Shown: positions 51,489 through 62,386 of the stretch, piece by piece
How positions within the stretch are numbered: position 1 is the stretch's first letter
How the letters are laid out: each line of letters begins with the position of its first letter
Assembly: GCA_036924255.1 (NCBI GenBank)
Contig: JAUPFN010000003.1
Location: 21,295,665 to 21,359,664, forward strand
Direction: 5' to 3'
Length of the DNA: 64,000 nt
Source of the DNA: Apodemia mormo
Taxonomy: Eukaryota; Arthropoda; Insecta; Lepidoptera; Riodinidae
Made by a program: the position numbers and the translations under genes
Notes under the pieces: model-generated
Told to the model about the DNA's origin: nothing
The model's database searches: none
Seen by the model: only the letters and a program-made list of their open reading frames with translations

Positions 51489-54400
51489 GTAAGATAATTT
51501 TTTTGTTATTTAAGAACTTTCACAACAAAATATAAACTGTAAATTATATGAACTATAAGCTTAAACTTAAACTTTTTCTTAGCAATTGTTGAGTACACAA
51601 TGTAAAAATATTCAAGATTAATCAGTATAATAGTGGTATCATTTTTTAGAAGCCTTATTGAGTGCCCTATCCAGAATTCTTAGAGAAGAGTGGAAAAGAA
51701 GCATAGAGCTAAGCACAAATATTGTGTATACTTTCTTTTGCTTTTCCACATATATAGATTTTCATTCTGTAATCATTCAATATAAAATTGGCTCACTTTG
51801 TATGGATGTAATTGACTATGAATTGAAAAGATATGATCAATGGAAAGAAAAAGTTGAAGGCAAAAAGCAAATATTGACTCCTGATAAGGTAAGAATTTTA
51901 AAGTTTAGATTCTATCTGAGGACTGTCTAAATAGTTTTAATCCCTTAACACAGTTTAATCTTGTTTCTTCACACAAAGCTGTGAACAAATGGTCTTTCAT
52001 ACTTTTGATAACTTTAATCATACTAAATATCTCTAAAAATAATTCATAAGCATTGATAATAGTCTTTTATGTATTTTTCACATACGGATGTTGATATTAT
52101 TACTAATTATTACAATTAAGTTTAATTAATAAAATATGGCACTAATATTTATGTCTAATATTCAAACAGAGTGAATTACCTAAAAGTCGAATACCTGAGC
52201 CTAAACGCCGCCCAAAGTCAGGTACTTGGGCAGTTGCTGATGTCAGCCTACAAAAACCTAGAACTCTGGTTTCAAGTTATCATGAAGATTTGTGTAATGC
52301 CTCTGATGACCTTGCTAAAAATGATGAAGAACAATTGAAACGAAAATTAAAAACATTATCAAAAAGACAAGAGCAGTTACTAAGAGTTGCGTTTTATATG
52401 CTTTTGAATATTGCAGATAACGTTAAAGTAGAGGAAAAAATGCACAAAAAAGACATAGTTGGCTTATTAATTGGTGCAATGGAAAGACATTCAAATATAG
52501 ATCTTTTGATCCTGATTGTTTCTTTTTTGCAAAAATTATCAATTTTTGTAGAGAACAAGAATGCTATGGCATCTAAAGGAATTGTGGAGAAACTGGTTCC
52601 TTTATTAGATTTAAATAATGCAGATATTGTTAATGTAACACTAAAGTTATTGTTTAATTTATCTTTTGACACAAAACTGCGAAACAAAATGATTAAAAAT
52701 AATCTTCTACCAAAATTTATTCAATTTACCAGTAAGTTTATTTTGGTGTTATTATAAAATTTCAAGTTAATAAAATATTCAGTTATATTACAAGATTCAA
52801 TATGTTTAATTTAACTTTTAGGTGATGATAAGCATATAAATTTGGCTCTGAAGATTTTGTACCATCTAAGCATGGATGATCGAGTCAAAGTAATGTTTAC
52901 TCAATCTGATTGTGTTAAACTGGTAAGTACTCTTTTTTAACTTCCCACTATGTATGTAGATAAGGAAGTTACAGATTTTACCCTGATTTTCGATAGTCGA
53001 GTTTTCACCAGATGTCCACATTTTGAGGTCCTAGGAACCTTTTCCAACTATTTTCACAATGACGTCAGTATGTCTGTATGTATAAAAACATTGCATAACT
53101 ATTGAACGGCTTAACCGATCGAAACGCGGTTCATGGCATTCGATTGGTTTCAGCGCAACTTAGACTTCCTGAAAATTTTAACCGATTCGGTCCAAGAGAT
53201 TTTGAAAAATTTTGAAAAAACAGCATAAAAATTTTTGGCGAGAGTATTTTGTTAATATAACTTCCAGAATTATGTACCAATTGAGTACAAAAACTAATTA
53301 GCTCTACATAAAACCACGTCTAATACATAAATTGCATCAAAACTATTGTTTGGTAATAAATGTTGATGAAAAATTTCGAAAAAACAGTTTTTTCGACATA
53401 GCTTCGAAATATTTCAACTAATCATTTTTTGGTATTTTATGATATTTTAGTACTAAAAAACTACGTCAAATGCCGTTTCAAAAATCAAAATCGAATCTAT
53501 TTCTCAAAACTTATAGCTTTTCAAATATTAAAGTTACGTTTATTTTTAGCAAACTTAATTTTTTTTAATAAACTTTCAAGTTAATTCACCGATTGACTTA
53601 AAAATCTTATCAGCTTTTCTCCTTTAAAAACTGCGTCAAATACCGTTAATTTAATTAAAATCGGTCGATTTGTTTCGGATTTATCAATGAAGAAAATTAA
53701 TAAAATGTTTTTTGACATTGCATCGAAATTTTTCAACCTTGTAGGCAATTTTTGCGATGAGCTCTTGGGGTATGGGTTTCTAGACGTGAAAACAGTTCTT
53801 TACACAGAATTTCTTTATTCGGCACACAAATATCGAGACACAGGGAAAATTATACTTACGTATAAGTTTCTTAATAGAATTCACATGACAATAAATTATG
53901 TAGGTTCTTTTGTTTTCTTTTTGTTTTTTCGTGGTGGTAAACATGGTAGCGACACGGCAGCCGGATATTTCTTACAGGGCGACCAATCAGCGTCGCGGAT
54001 CGCGCGTTAGGCAATCGCGGCACGGAAGGGCCGCTATGATTGGCGGGATGAAGGCGAGAATCGATTTCTGTATCGGTTGCCGTAGTATTTGGAAAGGCAA
54101 TTCTAGTACGCGCTACAACCTATCGATTACCTATTTAACTTAAGCAATATTTAGATCTCAAAAATTGAGTTGAATGCCATCATCGTTTTCAAAATATACA
54201 GCTTTTCAAAAATTAATATACTCTCATTTTTAACAAAATAGATGTTTGGACTGAAAAATCTATGCTTATATTTTTTACTCAGCTAAGCTCAAAAAAGCTT
54301 AAAATACCTTAATATAGTGAGAAGTTTCAGGGATGGCCCGTAGGGTCAACCATTTACACATTTTTTTTCTAAAAATGTGTGAATACAAATTTTTTCTATA

Positions 54401-57400
54401 GTCTTGTGTTCTCATTGGTCAAGTGACTAGCGACCCTGACTACACAATTAATGATGCTTGGGTTTGTGTGATTAGCATAAATATTTGCATTTCTGGGTTT
54501 AGTTGTTTATTTTACATAATATATTATACAAAAAAATACATAATACAAAAATACTAAAATATATTTTTCAGTATTTTTGTATTATATATTTTTTTGTATT
54601 AGAATTGTTGACTAACACCCATATCAAAAGCAAATAATTTGTTTACGTTGGGATTAGATCAATTCATGTAATTAGTAGAATTCAAAAAATTCAAATTAAT
54701 AAAGTAAATTCAATAGGAGCTCGAGTATCGATGGGAGTACCGCAAGGATCGATACTAGGGCCGTTTCTATTTTTAGTGTACATCAATGACCTACCATTCG
54801 TGGTTCCTAAAACTTCCAACATCGTGCTGTTTGCTGATGGCACATCACTAATATTTAAAGTTAAGCGTCAGACACAATGCTACGACGAGGTAAACAGTAC
54901 GCTATTAGAGTTACAAAACTGGTTTACGGCTAATAATTTAGTATTACATGCAAAAACACAACATGTATAAAATTTGCACTTCCAAATGTTATCTCAGTTT
55001 CAACAAAAATATTTTTAGGGAAAGGAGAATTAGAAATTACGGACAAAAACATATTTCTGGGCTTTACAATAGATTCATCACTTCAGTGGAATAATCATAT
55101 TCAGAATATATCAAATAAACTAAGCTCAGCTGCCTATGCGATTAGGAAAATACGACAGTTGACGGATGTAAACACAGCTAGGATGGTATATTTTGCATAT
55201 TTCCATAGTATCATGACTTATGGCATTATATTATGGGGAAGAGCTGCCACTATTGAAAGTATATTTATTTTACAGAAAAGAGCCATTCAAGCTATATATA
55301 ATTTACACACTCGAGACTCCTTAAAGGACGTATTTAAAAAATAAATATAATGATGATTTACAGTCAATACATATATGAAAACATAATGTATGTACGTAAA
55401 AATTTAACTTACTTTAATAAAAACTATGACAAACACGGTGTACGGGCTACCAATTAATAACCTGTACAGGTAGTTAGTTATAGTTTAAGAAGGCGATAAA
55501 TGAAGTGAGTAAAGTTGGTTGATACGCGATGTTTATTATAATCGTTAAGTTAAACGACTCGCGCTCGCCGTGACTGTATCGCCTCTGTTTATTAATGCCT
55601 TGTCGGCCCTTTTTATATCACCAATGTACGTAACCGTACACACGGTTATAACACACGTCACAAAATGAGCTTGCTACTCCTAACTTTAGATGGACTAAAA
55701 CTAAGACCCTAAAACTGAGACCTCATGTAGTCAACTCCAATACAGGACCACTAGACCACAGAGGCACATTGTAGATATTGAAGAAAACTAATATGGGGGT
55801 CTTTATTGAAGCAACAGAAGCCATAAAATAGTAGTTTGTTCACCAAGGCGAGAAAATGACCGATACCTTACGAGAGTGTAGTTTGAGTCAAGTCAATACA
55901 GTCAAGTTAGGTATTGCATTTTCTCCCGAGTTATACATACTGCTTTATACTACACCAATGAGGTAAATAAAAACATTTCTCGCTACTAGACATAGACATC
56001 AGAACAGAATGTAAGAAGAAGATACAATAAAAAAGAAAATTCGCGCGTACAATCGTTTTTTTTGAGGAGGCAAATGAAATAAAGCACATACTGGCAGTAT
56101 GTGCTTTATTTCATTTGCCTCCTGTGCTTTATTTCAGTTTCCTTAGTAATTATATAAGTAATAACAGCTAGTGGCCAGTAACATTTTGATGTGCTTCGAG
56201 ATACAAACTTATGAATTTTAAAAAGTTAAAGGAGGGGAGAAAATTACTTTCTCCCCAAGGGGAGAAAGTAAATCCCATACATTTTTGCCGCCCGCATATT
56301 GGTTCGCTTGGAATTAGGTACTTTCTTCTCATTTTTCGAGTAAGAACTAATGTGCTTTCCGAATAGGTGTAGTATAAACTATTTTTACAATTGTTGTCTG
56401 TATACTATACCTATTTACATGTCACTCAAAAATTACTCAATGGAATACTGAGATTTCAAATTTCGCGGATAACCACGAAAATGCCTTAATAACATTTGGG
56501 CAATCTGGAATCTTGTCCGGATCCCGACCTCATGATCAGAGCCCTAGATCCCTAGATAATGACACATTCAACTAGAATAAATCTAAGTAAAACTTTGACG
56601 GGGAATAGAACTTGAGACCTTAGGATTGGAATCGCACAGTAAAGCAATAACCCAGCGAGACATTAATCAATGTTGTCGATATTTAATGCGAGTATTATAT
56701 TTCAGCTAACGGATATGTTGTTGCTGAACGTGAGTAGCGAGGGCGGCGGCAGCACGGACGTGCTGCTGGCGCTGTGCGTGAACCTGTCGTGGAGCGCGGC
56801 CGGCGCGGCGCAGATGGCCGCCGAGGGCCGCCTGCGCGAGCTGCTGGCCCGCGCCTTCCGACACACACACCACATGCTCATGAAGCTCGTGCGGAACATC
56901 TCCCACCACGACCAGAACAAGCCACTTTTCGTGGTGAGTGCTCAGCTAGAGTTGCCAACTATACACCTAAAACAGTTTATTGCCTTCTTTAAGTATCTTC
57001 ACGCCCATATCCCCGAAGGGGTAGGCAGAGGTACAACAAGTGCACCCACGATTAGCCGAAGATACTTGGTCCCACAAATGTGATAGGTGGCAAGCGTATC
57101 GCCAACCGGGCACTTTCCAATCCCGGGCTATGTTTCTTAGAAAACTGAAAAAACACTTTTTTTTTTAATGTGCCCGACCCGGGAATCGAACCCGGGACCT
57201 CATGTGGTCAACGCCAACGCTGGACCACTAGACCACAGAGGTCTTTAAGTACGTGTATTCGAATTGCAACGAAAACTTCATGTTTTCAAGAGCATTATCG
57301 TAATAATGTGAGCAAATTATTCGAAGGATATTACGGCTTTTGCAAGATTAAGTCTTGATTTAGTGCATTACAGAGCAAAAATATAATTTTTCATAATTGT

Positions 57401-60400
57401 TTTTAAAAATGAAGACAATCCGTTTTACGTCAATAGGCGTCAGTCAGAGTTATCTTTCAGGATGAATACAACCATTGTAATGTGCCATAATATTTTATTT
57501 TATGCATTTTTCCAACAGAATATATGGTTCCTAAATGCAACACATAGCCAAAATGACGAAAATATTATTATTATTTGATGTTAAAAAATAATATTGGAAA
57601 ATTAAAAAATCAGTTCACTTTAACATTTTTTTACCAGTGTTTCAATAGAAACCCAAAATCTATACATATAATAAAATCGTGGGAAAGTCAAAACTGTACA
57701 TTGAATATTTTTTTAAAAGAATACTTGGGGCGTGATCTACAATCGATATCGAAGCCAGAATAGATTTTAGAATTTTTGTCTGTTTGTCTGTATGTATATC
57801 CGGAGTAAACTCAAAAAGTACTGCATGGATTTACTTCAAATTTTGCGTGAATATTACTAACAGGTCGGGTCAACATAAAGGCTACATATTATCACGCCAT
57901 CACCTACGGGGGAGGTGCTATGCGTAATAAAAGAAGCCTGCGCGGACGAAGTCGCTGGCAACAGCTAATATTTAATATATGTGAATTAAGGTAACATTGA
58001 ACATACTGATTTTTTAAGTCCGTTACATGACCTTATTTATTTAGAAGAATTATTTTAATAAAAACTATAAATCCTCGCGCGCTATTTTTTGCCGATCAAA
58101 TTTTGAACCTACGGTAAATCAAATCAATGCAAAAACTGTAATATCCTTCGAATAATCTGCTCGGATTATTCGATATTGCTCTAGAAAAAACTTGAAAACG
58201 TGAAGTTTTCTAACGAAATTAATACTGTTTACTATTTCATTAAAAAAAAAAAAATAAAGAGTCCATGATAGGTGTTAATTTAACAATACAGCAGGTGGGT
58301 TAATTTAACAATACAGCAGGCGTCCAATTGGGGTGACACACATATTTATTTATTTTATTTATTTATTTATACTTTATTGTACACTTACATAAGTGAAATG
58401 GTACAAAAGGGGGACTTAATGCTAGTTGCATTCTCTCGCAGTCAACCTTTGGGCTAACAGAAATAGTAGTGTGTAGGTACAAAGAAAATATGAATATATA
58501 AAATTTAAATAAGAATACATATTTAAATAATTATATAAGTAATAAATAATACATAAATACTACTATGAATAAAACATACTAATATAATACACTTATACTT
58601 AAACGGATATAAATGGGGCACACTAAAAGTTTTGCACTTCTAGCTAATCGGAACTATTTGAATTTCGAATGTTATATTTTTAAAACGTTGCAACCTTTTT
58701 AGGCCCAATTTTTCAATGGCCACTTAAAACGTCAGATAGCTAACCATTCAATAAATTTAACTGAGATTTTAACAAACGAATAAAATTTTTAAATTTAACA
58801 AAGCGCAGATAACATTCAGTTAGCTACCTGGCTGATTTTTGTGACTAGCTTTACACATATCTGCGAGAGCGAGACGTGCTTGTGTACGTTTACAGATTTT
58901 AGAAAGAGGTAGAGAACTTTAAAGTAATGGTAGGGGCTGTCATAATACGACGTAAGTCCGAAGGCGTAAATTGTAACCAGATGTCCGCTTGGCCTGTCTG
59001 TTTGTTATTATTTTATTTTCGTTCGAACTTCGAATTAAAAGCTATGTGTTGTAATTTCTTCATTTGTTTGAATAGTTTCTAGTGCTGTCACAAAGTACCT
59101 AGTTTGGTTGCTATTTAAAATACGGAAAATGTAGTGAATCGCGAACGTTTTGCAAATCTAATAAAGGTAGGTACTTTTTTATGTCATACTAGCTGTTGCC
59201 TGCGACTTCGCTTGCGCGGACTTCGTTTACTCCGCACAGCTCCTCCCCCGTAGGTGATAGCGTGATAATATGTAGCCTATATGTTGACCTGACCAGTTAG
59301 TAATATTCATGCAAAATTTGAAGTAAATCCATGCAGTACTTTTTGAGCTTATCCCGGACATACATTTACTTTCCTACGATTTTATTATATTTATATAGAA
59401 GATAGCAAACAAGCAGATGGCTCTCCTGATAGAAAGAGAAACGATCGCCTATAGATACCAAAGATATTAATGGTGCGTTGCTATCCGTATGGCGGAATGG
59501 CAATGCCACATGCATAAATTTACTGACAACTATACTCTCAACCTGAACACGACAATAACAAGTATTAATTATATCGTGGCAGGAATAGGTAGAGCGGTGG
59601 TACCAAATACCCGGAAAAGCTATTGCGGAATTCTACCACCTAGAAGCCACGACGGGTGACACAATTAATCATCACAAATAAGACATCAACAATCAGTCAC
59701 CTTTTACGAAATGCCTGGCAGAGCGGCGGTTGGTCTATTCTTCAAAGGAGCCCGGACCAACACGGAGGAGTAGTACGAGTGAAGTGAGAAGTGAGAAAAC
59801 ATGCAATGAATCAAGGCGCTATACTTCCGGACCTGAGACACACACTTGGAAGTTACACTGTTGGGGACTAGTCTTGAGACTGCGGAGACGCCCGAGGCCC
59901 CCTAAAAATATCCATAGGGCCCTTTTATCCGGCCGCCGACTATGGCGCATTTTGTGATTTTTCGCTAGTACTCGGGGCAGCCTTTCACGTGTGGCTAACG
60001 CTCTACTTGGGCCCCCTACTGACTAGCGGTCGGCCAGCGGTGCACCGTGCTGGTGTGTATCAGACCGTCCAAATTGTATAGGGGCAACTGATTCGACCCG
60101 TCCTCACTGAAGCTACACCAGCGTCAACGTGACGGAAAACGGAGGCTTGGCGACACGACTTCAGCTGATGGGTGGTCCTTATAGCCACGACATACGTCTC
60201 CTACCATTTCACCTGATTAACCACCCAGGGGCCCCGTGTAGGGATGGGATACAGAATGCCAGGTGTTCTCCTACGGACGAAGGTGATTCAGCCCCCAAGT
60301 ATGTCTTGATCAAATTGGTCTTTTCACCGGTGCGTAGAGTCAAGAAGGTGGAGTTATGAATGTGGAGGAAGCAAAGCAAGTCTGTCTGGATCGTGATGTA

Positions 60401-62309
60401 CTCGGACTGTGTTGCCAGCCTCGTAAGGGTTTTGGGATTATATGTGTATCTTTATTCATTATTCCATCTTACTACCATATTTTATACCATACTATGTATA
60501 GTATAAAATAATGTTGCTTCCGCTGTATGTTCGCTTATATCTTTAAATTAGGCAACGGATTTTAATGCGGTTTTCGTCAATAGGCAGACTGATTTAAGAG
60601 GATTTTCTCGTGTTGGTCCGGGCTCCATTGAAAGAGCGGCCAACTGCCGTTCTGCCAGACAGGTCGTAAAAGGCGACTAATTGGCTATACGTGTCACTGT
60701 CATCGTGACTAGGTGGACGAGTTCCGCAACGACTCGCCCGTATATTTGTTAGCACCGCCTTACCTATTCCTGCTTCAATAGCATCAATGCTTGTTATTGT
60801 CGTGTTCTGGTTTACCTAACCCGTAAGGCAGCCGGTAAACTTATGAATGTGGCATTGCCATCCCGCCACATGAATAGCAACGCACCAATAACATCTTGGG
60901 TGTCTTTAGGCGATGGTTTCTTTTTTATGAGGAATGCCATCTGTTTGTTTGTTATCTTATGATATAAAAAAATCAAGAGGAAGTTTTAGATGCATGATAC
61001 GATACATACATATTTATAGCAGGGAAAAGCGGAGAAATTTCGAAGATTTGTCGTAAAAACTTCTTTGCGCTTACATTGCACTCGTATGATGCCGAGGCGA
61101 GTCGCTAATTTATATATAACTATTAATCGTTTTTAGTATTTCAGGTTGTTGTTTTAGTTACAAACTTATAGCAAACAAATAACTGTGTAAACAATATTTG
61201 TTTGGTTATTATATGAATTTGTTTTTTCAATATACAGGAATTTGTCGGTGATATAGCCGGGGCTGTGGCAAACGGTGACGCGCCTGAAGAATTCGTCATA
61301 GAATGTCTTGGAACACTGAGTAATATCCTGACTCTGGATAATAATATCGACATCTATGCAGTTGTGGAGAGATACAACCTCATACCTTGTATCTTGAATA
61401 TACTGAATCCAGGTATGTTATTCTGAAGGTTTCATTAAATATATCGACTATTTGTTTGCTGCTTTTGAAAGATTGGTATTTCTTTCGATAGTAATTTCTC
61501 ATTATTCTGATACAAAAAAATAACAAAAATGTGTTTCCGATTTAAATTACATTTTTGCATTCGTTTTGTTTTTGCCCGCGCGGACTTCGCTTACTCCGCA
61601 CAGCTCCTTCCCCGTAGGTGATACCGTGATAATATGCTTATATGTTGACCCGACCTGTTAGTATATTCATGTAAAATTTGAAGTACTTTTTGAGTTTACC
61701 CCGGACATACATACAGACAAACAGACAAAAATTCTAAAAACTATATTTTTGGCTTCGATGTCGATTGTAGATTAGACGCCCCAAGTATTCTTTTAAAAAA
61801 ATATTCAATGTACAATTTCCTACGATTTTATTATATCATATAATCTAATCATATAATCTAATATTAATCATATAAATTTGGCAGGGAGATAGATCCGGGC
61901 CCCGGCGTTAATCATAAGCTACTTTTTTCACAAATTAACCCCTAAGGGGCTAAAAAGGGGATGAACCTTTGTAAGAAAAATTTAATCGGCGGCATATTAA
62001 GCTACTCGTGGGTACAGCTGCGCGGGTTATGTAGTGCAAATATAAGGGTATTTTCCATTATATCTCTCATGTACAAAGTTCATCGCATTTAAGTTTATAA
62101 ATGTATAACAGTTAACGATTAGAATGTAATTACTAATTATGTCGAGTATTTACATCATAAAGTCGACCTGAATTCAAAGTAAAATTGTAAGCCGGTAAGA
62201 CCAAGAAATATCGTAACTTACGTTCGTTTATATAACTCGACACTTGAGTCGAATCTAGGCTAATTCATTTCAAATCCTAGATCTGAAATAGATTAGCCCA
62301 GATTCGGCT

Positions 62310-62386
<77 letters not shown>

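Noticed and set aside
59730..60359. Plus frames of 75 and 76 codons in the GC-rich segment
   Set aside because: No domain, no splice context, and the first begins within an A repeat.
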